Positions 30,930 through 40,349 are shown, counted from the stretch's first letter. The stretch: 64,000 nt of DNA from Streptomyces sp. NBC_00370 (GCF_036084755.1 NZ_CP107968.1:1533501-1597500), one strand, 5' to 3'. Made by a program: numbers and translations. The notes: a model not told the origin generated them from the sequence alone.

Positions 30930-31762
30930 CCGGCCCGACCACCGGCAGCCTGCGCGTGCACGGCGCGACGCTCCACTACGAAGTGCGCGGCGACGGCCCG
31001 CTCCTGCTGCTGATTCCGGGCGGTACGGGCGGGGCGGCCTCCTTCGACGACGTCGCCGACGTCCTGGCCGCCGAGTACACCGTCGCGACGTACGATCCGC
31101 GCGGCATGTCGCGCAGCACGCTCGACGACCCCGAGGCCGAACAGAGCGTGGCCGAGCACGCCGACGACGCCTTGCGGATACTGGACCTGCTGTCGCCGGG
31201 CGCGCCCGCCCGGGTCTTCGGCGCCAGCTCGGGCGCGATCGCCGGCGTACACCTGCTCATCTCCCACCCCGAGCGCGTCGAACGGCTCGTGGCGCACGAA
31301 CCACCCCTGGTGGAGGTCCTGCCGGACGCCGCCGGACATCGCGCGTTCGTCACCTCCGTACGGACGGCGTTCCGCACGGAGGGACTCGCGCCTGCCGTGG
31401 CGGTGTTCGCGGCAGGGCTGAAGAAGGCAGACGACTCCACCGGGCCGAAGCCCGAGATCAAACTGCCACCGCGGGCGGCGGCGCGGGTCGAGCGGACGAT
31501 GGCCGACATGCCGTTCTTCGTCGGGCGCATCGTGCCGGAATTCATGTCCTACGCACCGGACATGGAGCGCTTCACGGCCGTGTCGGACCGGTTCGTGCCG
31601 GCCTGCGGCGAGGACTCACGCGGGGAACTGCCCTACCGCCCCGCCGCGTTCCTGGCCGAGCGCTTCGGCACGGAGCTGGTGCACTTTCCGGGCGGCCACG
31701 TCGGACTGACCACGCACCCCGCCGAGTTCGCCGAGCACCTGCGCAAGGTGCTCGGCGACTGA
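30926..31762 (+). CDS. alpha/beta hydrolase
   Basis: 278 residues with the standard fold: oxyanion segment LLLIPGGTGGAASFDDVAD (about 27-45), YDPRGMSRS, nucleophile elbow GASSGA with Ser101, and a C-terminal His in FPGGHVGLTTHP. There is no signal peptide. The gene is translationally coupled to the TetR regulator, a common layout for self-regulated esterase or detoxification hydrolases. The substrate cannot be deduced. Confidence 0.88.
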   Translation: MTGPTTGSLRVHGATLHYEVRGDGPLLLLIPGGTGGAASFDDVADVLAAEYTVATYDPRGMSRSTLDDPEAEQSVAEHADDALRILDLLSPGAPARVFGASSGAIAGVHLLISHPERVERLVAHEPPLVEVLPDAAGHRAFVTSVRTAFRTEGLAPAVAVFAAGLKKADDSTGPKPEIKLPPRAAARVERTMADMPFFVGRIVPEFMSYAPDMERFTAVSDRFVPACGEDSRGELPYRPAAFLAERFGTELVHFPGGHVGLTTHPAEFAEHLRKVLGD

Positions 31763-31790
31763 CCGGCAGCGGCGACGGCCGCGTCCGCGC

Positions 31791-32201
31791 CTACGGCTTG
31801 GGCGCCTGCGAGATCCGTACCGTGTTGCCCGACGGGTCGCGGAACGCGCAGTCGCGCGGGCCGTACGACTGGTCGATGGGCTCCTGAAGGACCTCGGCGC
31901 CGGAGGCCAGGACCGTCTCGAAGGTCGCGTCCACGTCGTCGACGCTGAAGACGATGTTCGGCAGGACGCCCTTGGTGAGCAGTTCCTGAAGGGTGTCGCC
32001 GTCGGCCTGGGACCGTCCGGCGTGCGGCTCCGACAGGACGATCTCAAGGCCCGGCTGAGTGGCGGAGCCGAGGGTGACCCAGCGGAATCCGCCCGACGCG
32101 ACGTCGTTACGCAGCTCAAGGCCGAGTGCGTCCCGGTAGAAGGGCAGCGCTTCGTCCGGATCGTTGACGGTGATATGGCAGTACTGCAGTGCGATACTCA
32201 T
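31791..32201 (-). CDS. VOC-family (glyoxalase-like) protein
   Basis: 136 residues matching the vicinal-oxygen-chelate fold of two beta-alpha-beta-beta-beta units: LQYCHITVNDPDEALPFYRD at the start, WVTLGS and GLEIVLSEP in the middle, VDDVDATFETVLASGAEVLQ and FRDPSGNTVRISQ at the end. It likely binds a metal through His9-type and Glu residues. It follows the AraC-family gene by 10 bp on the same strand, so it is probably regulated by it. The reaction is unknown (glyoxalase, dioxygenase or antibiotic-binding). Confidence 0.88.
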   Translation of the reverse strand: MSIALQYCHITVNDPDEALPFYRDALGLELRNDVASGGFRWVTLGSATQPGLEIVLSEPHAGRSQADGDTLQELLTKGVLPNIVFSVDDVDATFETVLASGAEVLQEPIDQSYGPRDCAFRDPSGNTVRISQAPKP

Positions 32202-32211
32202 GCGGGCAACG

Positions 32212-32682
32212 CTAGTCGGCGGCTTTCGGACCCGCTTCTCGAATCCTGCTCACGTCGTTGCGAGCCGCCATATTCCGGGGCGCCGCGTTTCTGACCGGCC
32301 GAGTGCGCACCATCGCCACACATGCCGGCATCGCCGTCACGGCCTGGTGGTCACGGCTGCGGTACGCGCTCGGCGACTCGCCCATGATCTCGGTGAAGCG
32401 CGAGCTGAACGAGCCGAGCGACGTACAGCCGACGGTCATGCACGCGTCGGTCACGCTCATTCCGGCGCGCAGCAGCGCCATCGCCCGCTCAATTCGGCGG
32501 GACATGAGGTATTGGTACGGCGTCTCGCCGTAGGTCGCGCGGAATTGCCGGGAGAAATGGGCGGGCGACATAAGGGCGTGCCGGGCCATCGTCGGCACAT
32601 CCAGCGGACGAGCATATTCCCGGTCGATCAAATCCCGCGCCCTGCGCAGATGCGCCAGGTTGGCGAGATCCTGCGAATCCAT
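32212..32682 (-). CDS. AraC-family transcriptional regulator (short)
   Basis: 156 residues made almost entirely of the paired helix-turn-helix module: LRRARDLIDREYARPLDVPT, MSPAHFSRQFRATYGETPYQ and LMSRRIERAMALLRAGMSVT, followed by GCTSLGSFSSRFTEIMGESP. It lacks the N-terminal ligand-binding domain of classical AraC, and a basic tail of about 35 residues follows. Short AraC proteins of this kind are often encoded with VOC proteins, as here (10-bp gap), suggesting control of that gene. It is divergent from the Rieske gene. Confidence 0.9.
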   Translation of the reverse strand: MDSQDLANLAHLRRARDLIDREYARPLDVPTMARHALMSPAHFSRQFRATYGETPYQYLMSRRIERAMALLRAGMSVTDACMTVGCTSLGSFSSRFTEIMGESPSAYRSRDHQAVTAMPACVAMVRTRPVRNAAPRNMAARNDVSRIREAGPKAAD

Positions 32683-32888
32683 AGGACGAGATTACCATCC
32701 GGACCGTAAAGAAAGCCTCTGGCCAGCGGAAACAACCATTCGGATGCCGTGGCGGGGGCGGAACCTGCCGGTCCGCCGGTGGCCCCTTCGTAAAAAATCT
32801 TCGGATGCTTGAACATCGCAGCATCTGCGCCCGTACCCCCTGACGACCGGCCGAGACGCGGCCGTATGCGAAAAAAGGGGACCCAGGT

Positions 32889-33341
32889 ATGACGGCAACG
32901 CGCGGAACAGCAGGCGTGGCACGCAGGACCGTCGTCGCGGCGGCCGGCGCGACCGGACTCGGCGTGGCGCTCGCCGCTTGCGGTTCGGACAGCGCGGACG
33001 GGTCGTCCGACGCCGCCGAGAAGCCGGACGCCAAGGCGCCGGCCGAGGGTGGCGGTGACGTGCTCGCGAAGACGGCCGACATCCCGGAGGGCGGCGGCAA
33101 GGTCTTCGCCGATCAGGGCGTGGTGGTCACCCAGCCGACGGCGGGCCAGTTCAAGGCGTTCTCCGCCACCTGCACCCACCAGGGCTGCAAGGTGAAGGAC
33201 GTCTCCGACGGGATCATCCACTGCCCGTGCCACGGCAGCCAGTTCAGCGTGACGGACGGCAGCGTCAAGGGCGGTCCCGCGACCAAGCCGCTGCCCGCCG
33301 AACAGATCAAGGTCGCGGGGGACTCGATCACTCTCGCGTGA
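32889..33341 (+). CDS. exported Rieske [2Fe-2S] protein
   Basis: 150 residues. The N-terminus has a Tat-like ARRTVVAAAGATGLGVALAA followed by Cys (AACGSDS), which makes it a probable lipoprotein. The cluster-binding motifs are complete: CTHQGC and CPCHGS, giving two Cys and two His ligands for a [2Fe-2S] centre. It likely serves in extracytoplasmic electron transfer; it is much shorter than cytochrome bc1 Rieske subunits. The gene is convergent with the LysR gene and overlaps it by 14 nt. The 206-bp gap upstream shows no other gene. Confidence 0.9.
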   Translation: MTATRGTAGVARRTVVAAAGATGLGVALAACGSDSADGSSDAAEKPDAKAPAEGGGDVLAKTADIPEGGGKVFADQGVVVTQPTAGQFKAFSATCTHQGCKVKDVSDGIIHCPCHGSQFSVTDGSVKGGPATKPLPAEQIKVAGDSITLA

Positions 33342-34242
33342 CGCCGGGCGCACTCCCGGCCTCCGTGAGCGCCGCGACCGCCGCCCTGATCGACGGGCGG
33401 CGGTCGGCGTCGGTGCGCCACACCGCGTAGATGTGGCGCCACATCTTCTGCCGTACGGGTACGACGACGACGCCGTCCGGCACCGGGCCGCGTCCCAGCC
33501 TCGGCGCGACACAGACGCCGAGTCCTGCGGCGATCAGCGCGAGCTGGGTGTGGTGCTCCGCCGCGAGATGGGCGATCCGCGGCTCGATGCCCTTCGAGCG
33601 CAGCGTGAACATCAGCCACTCGTAGCAGAACTCGCCCTCCGGCCAGGACACCCAGCTGTCGTCGGCGAACTCCTCCAGGTCGACCTCGGCGCGGCCGGCC
33701 AGCGGATGGCCGGCGGGCAGGGCGACATCGGCGGCGTCGTCCAGCAGTCGCGCCGTGGCGAGACCGCCGGGCACCGGCAGCCGCTTGTTGTTCCAGTCGA
33801 GCACGACGGCGAGATCGAGATCCCCCCGGATCACGCCGGTGATGCCCGCCTCCGGTTCGATCTCCGTGGACCGCACGCGCAGTTCGGGGTGCGAGCGCGC
33901 CAGCGCCACCAGCGCGGCGGGGAACAGCCCCCGGGCCGCCGTCGGGAAGGCGCCGATCCGGACCTCGCCGACCGCCTGGCCGCGCTGCGCCTCGATGTCG
34001 GCCTGGGCCACCTCGACCTGCGACAGGATCCGCGCCGCGTGATCGGCGAGGAGCTTTCCCGCGTCGGTGAGCCGGACCCCGCGCCCGTTCTTGGCCAGCA
34101 GTTGCTGGCCGACCTCCCGCTCCAGTTTGGCCATCTGCTGCGAGACGGCCGACGTCGTGACATGCAGCCCGCCGGCCGCGCCGCTCACCGAACCGTGCCG
34201 GGCAAGGGCGTCCAGGGTGCGCAGCCGCTCCAGATTCAACAT
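33328..34242 (-). CDS. LysR-family transcriptional regulator
   Basis: 304 residues of normal LysR length. The N-terminal winged helix reads LERLRTLDALARHGSVSGAA, then GGLHVTTSAVSQQMAKLERE. An inducer-binding domain follows (EVRIGAFPTAARGLFPAALV, DLAVVLDWNNKRLPVPGGL, LGVCVAPRLGRGPVPDGVVV). It is divergent from an EamA exporter starting 75 bp away, which LysR proteins of this arrangement typically control. Confidence 0.92.
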   Translation of the reverse strand: MLNLERLRTLDALARHGSVSGAAGGLHVTTSAVSQQMAKLEREVGQQLLAKNGRGVRLTDAGKLLADHAARILSQVEVAQADIEAQRGQAVGEVRIGAFPTAARGLFPAALVALARSHPELRVRSTEIEPEAGITGVIRGDLDLAVVLDWNNKRLPVPGGLATARLLDDAADVALPAGHPLAGRAEVDLEEFADDSWVSWPEGEFCYEWLMFTLRSKGIEPRIAHLAAEHHTQLALIAAGLGVCVAPRLGRGPVPDGVVVVPVRQKMWRHIYAVWRTDADRRPSIRAAVAALTEAGSAPGVTRE

Positions 34243-34316
34243 GTAAGCAATGCTAAGGGAACGGGTGGATCAATTCTCGCTTGTTCTACGAGATGGCAGG
34301 CGTCATCGTTACGGGC

Positions 34317-35321
34317 ATGAGCATCGCCCTGCCGCCCCGCCGCAAGCCGGTCGCCCCCTCCGCCCCGCCCACCGCAACGACCCGACCGGCCCTCGACTGG
34401 CGTATCCGGTTCGGCGTGCTCTCGCTCATCTGGGGCTTCAGCTTTCTGCTCATCAAGGTCGGCACCCGTGGCTTCGCCCCCTTCCAAGTCACCTTCGGCC
34501 GCCTGCTGTTCGGTACGGCGGTGCTGGCCGTGGCGCTGGCCGTACGACGCGAGCGGCTGCCGCGCGGCGGGCGTACCTGGACGCATCTGACCGTCGCCGC
34601 GCTTCTTCTCAACGCGCTGCCGTTCTCGCTCTTCGCCTACTCGGAGCTCACGATCCCCTCGACGCTGGCGGGGATCTGCAACGCCACGTCGCCGCTCTGG
34701 GGCATGGTCCTGTCGCTGGTCGCCCTCTCCGAGGACCGGCCGACCCGCCGCCGGGTGGCGGGACTCGGTCTCGGCTTCCTCGGTGTGCTGACCGTGCTCG
34801 GCGCCTGGCAGGGCTTCTCGGGGCTCGATGTCACCGGTACGGCGATGGCCCTGCTCGCCTCGCTGTGCTACCCGATCGGCTGGATCTACGTACGCCGCAC
34901 GCTCGGTGGCAACAGCAGCTCACATCTCGCGCTGTCGACGAGCCAGTTGCTGCTGGCCACCGTCCAACTGGCGGTGGTCTTGCCGTTCTTCACCAGCGTG
35001 CCGACGTCGCTCCCGGTGGGCCCACTGCTGGCGGTGATCGTGCTGGGCGCGCTCGGCACCGGCTTCGCGATCCTGCTCCAGTACGGCATCGTCGCCGAAG
35101 TGGGCCCGACCACGGGCCAAATGGTCACCTACTTCATCCCGGTCATCGCGACGGCCGCCGGTGTCACCCTGCTGCACGAGCCGCTGAGCTGGAACACCCC
35201 GGTCGGTGCGCTGGTGGTGGTCGCGGGCGCCGCCCTCACCCAGAGCAGACAGAGCAGACGCGGGGCGCCCGCCATCGGTACGACGCCCGCCGCCCGTACG
35301 ACCGGAGCGGATCAGCCGTAA
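34317..35321 (+). CDS. EamA/DMT-family transporter
   Basis: About 334 residues (ATG 34317; in-frame ATGs at 34281 and 34293 are possible, and none has a clear ribosome site). Ten predicted membrane helices form two EamA repeats, from IRFGVLSLIWGFSFLLIKVG to ALGTGFAILLQYGIVAEVGP and ALVVVAGAALTQ. Such proteins export metabolites or amino acids. It is divergent from the LysR gene, which probably regulates it, and its end overlaps the MocR stop by 10 nt in convergent orientation. Confidence 0.88.
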   Translation: MSIALPPRRKPVAPSAPPTATTRPALDWRIRFGVLSLIWGFSFLLIKVGTRGFAPFQVTFGRLLFGTAVLAVALAVRRERLPRGGRTWTHLTVAALLLNALPFSLFAYSELTIPSTLAGICNATSPLWGMVLSLVALSEDRPTRRRVAGLGLGFLGVLTVLGAWQGFSGLDVTGTAMALLASLCYPIGWIYVRRTLGGNSSSHLALSTSQLLLATVQLAVVLPFFTSVPTSLPVGPLLAVIVLGALGTGFAILLQYGIVAEVGPTTGQMVTYFIPVIATAAGVTLLHEPLSWNTPVGALVVVAGAALTQSRQSRRGAPAIGTTPAARTTGADQP

Positions 35322-36643
35322 CTGCGCGCCTGCATCGGGCCGCTCGCCGCCGCCACGGCGTCGGCGAGCGGTCCGATGTCGGCGTCCGAGAGCGGCGAGA
35401 CGGTCAGCCGCACCCCCGGCGGCGCCGAGAGCCGGAAGCGGGCGCCGGGCGCGACGGCCCAGCCGGCGTGCAGCAGCCGCGCGACGGCGCCGGTCTCGTC
35501 GGCCACCGGCACCCAGACGTTCATACCGCTGCGGCCGTGCGCCGCGACGCCCCGTTCCGCCAGCGCCCGTACGAGTGCGTCCCGCCGCCGCCCGTACGAG
35601 GCGGCGACGGCCGGCACGTCCACGGCGCCCGAACTCCACAGCTCCACGACGGCCTGCTGCAGAAGCCTGCTGACCCACCCGGGGCCGAGGCGCTGACGCC
35701 CCGTCACCCGGTCGACGGTCAGGGCGTCTCCGGTCAATACGGCGACGCGCAGGTCGGGGCCGTACGCCTTCGACGTCGAGCGCACGAACACCCAGCGGTC
35801 CGTGACACCGGCGAGCGGGTGCAACGGCAGATCGACGATGGCATGGCCGTGGTCGTCCTCGACGAGGAGCACATCGGGACGGGCGGCGAGGACGGTGCGC
35901 AGCTCGGCGGCGCGCCGGGCGGAGACGGCGGCGCCCGTCGGGTTCTGCGCCCGGTCGGTGACGACGACCGCCCGGACACCGTCCTTCAGCAGGCGCGCCA
36001 ACTCGGCGGACAGCGGCCCCTCGTCGTCCAGGCCCATCGGCACGGGGCGCAGCCCGAGGGCCGGGACGAGATCCAGCAGACTGCCCCAGCCGGGGTCCTC
36101 GACGGCGACGGCGTCGCCCGGCCGCAAGTGGGCGGCGAGCACCCGCTCGATCGCGTCCAGCGAGCCCGATGTGACAGCTACGGGTCCTGCGGGCAGCCCG
36201 TCGGCGTCGAGCCCCGCGCGGGCGAGCCGCGCCAACTCCGCCTCGACCGGGGCCTGTCCGTAGAGGCCGGGCGCGCTTTCGTGGCGCAGCGCAGCGGCGG
36301 CGAGCGCGTCACGCAGCGACGGCAGCAGGGCGGGGTCGGGATTGCCCTCGGACAGGTCCCGCACACCCGGTGGCGCGTCCACCCGGATCGAGCCGCGGAC
36401 CGTGCTGGCGGGGCGGCGGCGCACGCTGCTCCCCTTGCGGCCCGCCGTCTCGATCACCCCGCGCTCACGCAGCGTGCGGTAGGCGGCGGCCACGGTGTTC
36501 GGGTTGACGCCCAGATCCACCGCCAACTCCCGCATCGGCGGCAGGGGTTGGCCCGGGGCCAGCTCACCCGAGCCCACCCCGCGCTCCACACTCGCTGCGA
36601 TCTCGGCTGCGCGCCGACCGACGATCCGATACTCTCCTAGCAC
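35312..36643 (-). CDS. MocR-type regulator (GntR winged helix plus PLP aminotransferase domain)
   Basis: 443 residues from GTG 36643. The GntR-type winged helix (GELAPGQPLPPMRELAVDLG, then VNPNTVAAAYRTLRERGVIE) is joined to an aminotransferase fold with VAVEDPGWGS, TDRAQNPTGAAV and the PLP lysine in STSKAYGPDLR. MocR proteins sense PLP or amino compounds and usually control the divergent gene, here a flavin split-barrel protein. The palindrome TGCACTAGTGCA in the shared promoter is a likely binding site. Its closest known role may be as a PdxR-like vitamin B6 regulator, which is inference. Confidence 0.9.
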   Translation of the reverse strand: MLGEYRIVGRRAAEIAASVERGVGSGELAPGQPLPPMRELAVDLGVNPNTVAAAYRTLRERGVIETAGRKGSSVRRRPASTVRGSIRVDAPPGVRDLSEGNPDPALLPSLRDALAAAALRHESAPGLYGQAPVEAELARLARAGLDADGLPAGPVAVTSGSLDAIERVLAAHLRPGDAVAVEDPGWGSLLDLVPALGLRPVPMGLDDEGPLSAELARLLKDGVRAVVVTDRAQNPTGAAVSARRAAELRTVLAARPDVLLVEDDHGHAIVDLPLHPLAGVTDRWVFVRSTSKAYGPDLRVAVLTGDALTVDRVTGRQRLGPGWVSRLLQQAVVELWSSGAVDVPAVAASYGRRRDALVRALAERGVAAHGRSGMNVWVPVADETGAVARLLHAGWAVAPGARFRLSAPPGVRLTVSPLSDADIGPLADAVAAASGPMQARSYG

Positions 36644-36654
36644 AAAGAAGATTA

Positions 36655-36666
36655 TGCACTAGTGCA
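36655..36666. promoter_or_regulatory. palindromic operator between MocR and PNPOx-like genes
   Basis: TGCACTAGTGCA is a perfect 12-bp palindrome ending 12 bases before the chosen ATG of the flavin protein and 12 bases upstream of the MocR start. Only 35 bp separate the two genes, so a bound protein would block both. Confidence 0.55.
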
Positions 36667-36678
36667 ATGGAGAGCGCA

Positions 36679-37356
36679 ATGCAGGACCCCACCGGCTACC
36701 CGCCGACCGCCCGCACCGTCCCCACCCGCTCGGCGAAGCGGGCGTCCTACGACCGCGAACTGGTGCACGCGATACTCGACGAGACGTACCTCTGCCACCT
36801 CGGCTTCGTCAGGGACGGCGCACCGGTCGTGCTGCCCACCCTCTACGGACGGGTGGGCGAGCGGCTGTACGTGCACGGGTCGACCGGCTCGCGCCCGCTG
36901 CGGATGGCCGGCGCGCGGCAGCCGGACGACACCGACCCCGGTCTTGCCGTGTGCCTCACCGTCACCCATGTCGACGGGCTGGTGCTGGCGCGCTCCGCCT
37001 TCCACCACTCGATCAACTACCGCTCCGTGGTGGTGCACGGCGTCGCCCACCAGGTGACGGACCCGCAGGAGCGGCGCGTCGCGCTCGACGCGATCGTCGA
37101 CCATGTCGTCCCTGGTCGGTCCCACGACTCCCGGCCGGGCAACGAAAGGGAGCTGGCGGCGACCGCCGTGCTCAGCCTCGATCTCCACGAGGTGTCGGCC
37201 AAGGTCCGTACGGGCGGCCCCGGTGACGAGCCTGAGGACGTGGCACTCCCCCACTGGAGCGGTGTCGTCCCGGTGGAGCGCGGCTACGGCCCGCCGATTC
37301 CGGCGGACGACCTCGACCCGGCCGTCGCCGTGCCCGACTATCTCACCGTCCTCTGA
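36679..37356 (+). CDS. pyridoxamine 5'-phosphate oxidase-like FMN-binding split-barrel protein
   Basis: 225 residues. ATG 36679 was chosen because GGAG lies six bases upstream; an ATG at 36667 also exists. The split-barrel pattern is clear: LDETYLCHLGFVRDGAPVVL, PTLYGRVGERLYVHGSTGSR and VHGVAHQVTDPQERRVALDA, with PHWSGVVPVERGYGPP near the C-terminus. This group is usually annotated as a pyridoxamine oxidase family, but real substrates may differ, for example F420- or FMN-linked reductions. It is divergent from a MocR gene and followed after 10 bp by a PaiB-like protein. Confidence 0.85.
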   Translation: MQDPTGYPPTARTVPTRSAKRASYDRELVHAILDETYLCHLGFVRDGAPVVLPTLYGRVGERLYVHGSTGSRPLRMAGARQPDDTDPGLAVCLTVTHVDGLVLARSAFHHSINYRSVVVHGVAHQVTDPQERRVALDAIVDHVVPGRSHDSRPGNERELAATAVLSLDLHEVSAKVRTGGPGDEPEDVALPHWSGVVPVERGYGPPIPADDLDPAVAVPDYLTVL

Positions 37357-37366
37357 GGAGCCCGCC

Positions 37367-38038
37367 GTGCTGATCCATCCCTGGGACGCGCCGCAGGACG
37401 ACGGTGTCTGGCAACAGTGGCTCGCTGAGCACGACTTCGGCCAGCTCGCCGTCAACGGCCTGCCGGGTGAGCCGCCTTACGTCCAGCCGCTGCACTTCGC
37501 CTACGATCCGCTGCGCGGGCCGCACGGTGAGGTGCTCACGCATCTCGCCCGGCCCAACCCGATCTGGCCGGCCGTCGAGGCCGGTGCACCGGTCCTGCTG
37601 AGCGTCGTCGACGACTACGTCTACGTGCCGGGCCCCTGGCAGGCGCCGGACGACACCCCGCCCGAGCACGGCACACCCACCAGCTTCTACGCGGCCGTCC
37701 AGCTGCGCTGCACCGCACACCTCGTGGACGACCCGCGGGAGAAGGCGGACCTGCTCAACGCGCAGGTGGGCCACTTCCAGCCGGACGGCGGCTCGGCGCG
37801 CGCCGCCGTCGGCGAGGCCCCGTACGGCAGGATGCTGTCCGGGATCCGCGGGCTGCGGCTGGAAGTGACCGACGTCCGCGCCAAGTTCAAGTACGCGGCG
37901 CACAAACCGGACGACGTGAAGGAACGCACGGCGGCCTGGCTGCTCGCACGCGGCGGCCCGCGCGACGCCGCCGCGTACGCCCACCATCTGCGCCACCGGA
38001 CGCCCGGCGCCCCGCAGGACGGTGCCCCGCAGGGCTGA
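37367..38038 (+). CDS. FMN-binding PaiB-like protein
   Basis: 223 residues from GTG 37367, six bases after GAGGAG. PaiB-type signatures are visible: IHPWDAPQDDGVWQQWLAEH, LPGEPPYVQPLHFAYDP, HLARPNPIWPAVEAGAPVLL and SVVDDYVYVPGPWQAPD, with GTPTSFYAAVQ. PaiB relatives bind FMN in a split barrel and have been described as regulators. The close spacing after the PNPOx-like gene indicates an operon of two flavin-binding proteins under the divergent MocR regulator. Confidence 0.88.
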   Translation: MLIHPWDAPQDDGVWQQWLAEHDFGQLAVNGLPGEPPYVQPLHFAYDPLRGPHGEVLTHLARPNPIWPAVEAGAPVLLSVVDDYVYVPGPWQAPDDTPPEHGTPTSFYAAVQLRCTAHLVDDPREKADLLNAQVGHFQPDGGSARAAVGEAPYGRMLSGIRGLRLEVTDVRAKFKYAAHKPDDVKERTAAWLLARGGPRDAAAYAHHLRHRTPGAPQDGAPQG

Positions 38039-38081
38039 CCGGGCCCGGCCGCGAGCCCCTTCCCGCGATCCGAAGGAGCTG

Positions 38082-39098
38082 TCAGACGAGCACCGCGACC
38101 CTGCGCCGGGCCGCCGCTCCCCTGGCCTCGGCGACCGCCAGCCCGGCCACCGCCGCGAGCAGCAGCAGGGTGCCCACGACCGTGGCGCCGGTGAGCCGTT
38201 CGTCGAGCAGGCTCACGGCGATCACGGCCGCGCTCACCGGCTCCAGCAGCATGATCACGGAGACGGTGGCCGAGCGCACGACTCCGGCGCCCGCGAAGTA
38301 CAGCGCGTAGGCGAGAGCGGTCGGCACGGCCGCCACATAGACCAGCAGACCGACGACGTCAGGCAGTTGGGCGGTGTGCGGCAGCAGCCCCTCGGCGGCC
38401 CCGAACGGCAGCAGTGTGACGGTACCGACCGCGCAGGACCAGGCCGTCGTGGACAGCGGATCGGCCGCCCCGCCGCCACGGCCGAGCCAGCGGGTGAGCA
38501 GCGTCATCGCCGCGTACCCGGCCGCCGACAGCACGGCGAGCGCGATCCCCGCCGGGTGTACGTCGCCGCTGCCGCTGCCGCCCAGGACCAGCACGCCGAG
38601 TCCGCCGAGCGCCCCGGTCACGGCGAGCAGCCCGCCGCCGCCCAGCCGCTCCCCCATGGTCAGCCGGGCGCCGACCGCGATGAACACCGGCCCGGCGCCG
38701 AGGGTGACGACGGTACCGACGGCCAGCCCGGTCAGCTGGACGGCGCCGAAGTAGGCGGTCTGGAAGACGGTGAAGCAGCAGCCGCTGCCGAGGATGCGCA
38801 GCAGCCTGCGCCCGCGCGGTTCGGCAGCAGTCGCGTTGGCCCGTGCCCTGGCCCGGCGCGGGCGCAGCGCCAACGCGCCCAGCAGCAGGACGAGTCCGCC
38901 CGTGCAGCGCCAGAAGGAGAGCGCGAAAGGACCCATGTCACTGATCCGGTAGACCAGCGACCCCGCGGCGCCGGCCGTGCCCCAGGCGAGACCCGCGACG
39001 ATCAGGAAGGACAGACTGCGCCCCACGCGCGTGTCGTCGGACACGGCGACAGCGGCGGGGCCGGAATCGGGAACAGAAACGGAAGAAGACTTCGACAC
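38082..39098 (-). CDS. EamA/DMT-family transporter
   Basis: 338 residues from GTG 39098, six bases after GGAG. Ten membrane helices in two EamA halves run from [20 protein letters not shown] through [20 protein letters not shown] to the C-terminal [20 protein letters not shown]. It probably exports a small metabolite. The protein is unlike the LysR-linked EamA protein and the next one in detail, so the three are not recent copies. The 249-bp gap between it and the next EamA gene contains no convincing gene. Confidence 0.88.
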   Translation of the reverse strand: MSKSSSVSVPDSGPAAVAVSDDTRVGRSLSFLIVAGLAWGTAGAAGSLVYRISDMGPFALSFWRCTGGLVLLLGALALRPRRARARANATAAEPRGRRLLRILGSGCCFTVFQTAYFGAVQLTGLAVGTVVTLGAGPVFIAVGARLTMGERLGGGGLLAVTGALGGLGVLVLGGSGSGDVHPAGIALAVLSAAGYAAMTLLTRWLGRGGGAADPLSTTAWSCAVGTVTLLPFGAAEGLLPHTAQLPDVVGLLVYVAAVPTALAYALYFAGAGVVRSATVSVIMLLEPVSAAVIAVSLLDERLTGATVVGTLLLLAAVAGLAVAEARGAAARRRVAVLV

Positions 39099-39347
39099 GT
39101 GACACTCCGTGAGAAGAACGGTTGGTTGGTCGCTCAGCTCCGTCACGCGGGCAGCGACGAACCACCCGGGGTAAGCGCACATCGGCGGTGCCCGGTCCGG
39201 TCTTCGTCAGCGGATGGCCGCCCGCGCTAAGCGGCGGGAGGCGGCAATACGGTCAAAGGCATGATCCGTACCCTAGCGCCTCTCCCGGCAAGCTTTGCCC
39301 TGTCGCGGTCCCCGGCCCTCCACGGGCGAACATTGCCGATCGCGGCG

Positions 39348-40349
39348 CTAGGCGGTCGGCCCGGCGGCGGACAACCGCTCGGGCTCGCCCGCCGGCTCAT
39401 CGACCACTTCGCCGGGGCCGCCCGGCGTGGGACCCGTGGGTGGCTCGCGGGTAGTGGACTGGGCGACGAAGGCGCCGATGAGCACGACGACCCCGCCCAC
39501 GATCTGCGGCGCCGAAAGATGCTCCCGCAGCAGCACCCAGGCCAGTACGGTCGCGACGACCGCCTCCAGACAGGCGACGACACCGGCCACCTGCGGCGAC
39601 AGCCTGCGCACCGAGACCACGCCGGTCATGTACGCGAGCACGGTCGCGATCAGTACGATCCAGCCGACCAGCAGCGCCCCGGCGACCCGCGTCCCGCCCA
39701 TGTCGGCGCTGCCGCCGAGCAGCGACCAGTCCATGCCCCACGGCCGGGCCACGACCGTGAGCACGACAGCGCCGACGAGCAGCCCGTACGCGATCACGCC
39801 CATCGGGGGCGCCGGTTCGTCGCCGTCCCCGGCATGGTCCGACAGGACGAAGTAGCCGACCTGGCAGCACGCGGCGCCGAGGGCCAGCAGCAGACCGACC
39901 GCGTCGAAGCTCAGCCCGCTCCAGATCTCGACCACACTGGCGAGTCCGCCGACGGCGAGCACCACACCGACGGCCGCCGCCCGGCTGACCGGCCTGCGCT
40001 GCACGAAGCGCACCCAGAGCAGCACCAGGGCCGGAGCGAGGTATTCGACGAGCAGCGCGACCCCGACGGGGATACGGGAGATCGCCGCGAAGTAGAACGC
40101 CTGCACCCCCGCGACGCCCAGCAGCCCGAAGCCGACGAGCAGCGCCGGCCTGCGGGTGACCAGGGCGCGATGGCGCCAGGCCACCGGCAGCATGACGAGG
40201 GCGGCTCCGGCGACCCTGAGCCAGACCACGTGCAGCGGGTCGAGCCCCGCCTCGATCAGCGGCTTGGCCGCGACGCCGGACCCGCCGAACGCGAACGCCG
40301 AAACCAGGGCGAGTCCAAGACTGGCGCTCCTGCGCTGAGACACATGCAT
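39348..40349 (-). CDS. EamA/DMT-family transporter (RhaT/RarD-like)
   Basis: About 333 residues from ATG 40349, with no good ribosome site, so translation may be leaderless. The helices include LGLALVSAFAFGGSGVAAKP, GVALLVEYLAPALVLLWVRF, AVGVVLAVGGLASVVEIWSG and IVGGVVVLIGAFVAQS. A hydrophilic tail of about 30 residues rich in Pro and Glu ends the protein. The VEYLAPALV motif is common in drug/metabolite exporters of this branch. Its substrate is unknown. Confidence 0.87.
   Translation of the reverse strand: MHVSQRRSASLGLALVSAFAFGGSGVAAKPLIEAGLDPLHVVWLRVAGAALVMLPVAWRHRALVTRRPALLVGFGLLGVAGVQAFYFAAISRIPVGVALLVEYLAPALVLLWVRFVQRRPVSRAAAVGVVLAVGGLASVVEIWSGLSFDAVGLLLALGAACCQVGYFVLSDHAGDGDEPAPPMGVIAYGLLVGAVVLTVVARPWGMDWSLLGGSADMGGTRVAGALLVGWIVLIATVLAYMTGVVSVRRLSPQVAGVVACLEAVVATVLAWVLLREHLSAPQIVGGVVVLIGAFVAQSTTREPPTGPTPGGPGEVVDEPAGEPERLSAAGPTA

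Noticed and set aside
39099..39347. Possible small gene between the two EamA genes
   Set aside because: Only short frames without ribosome sites or protein-like sequence; treated as intergenic.
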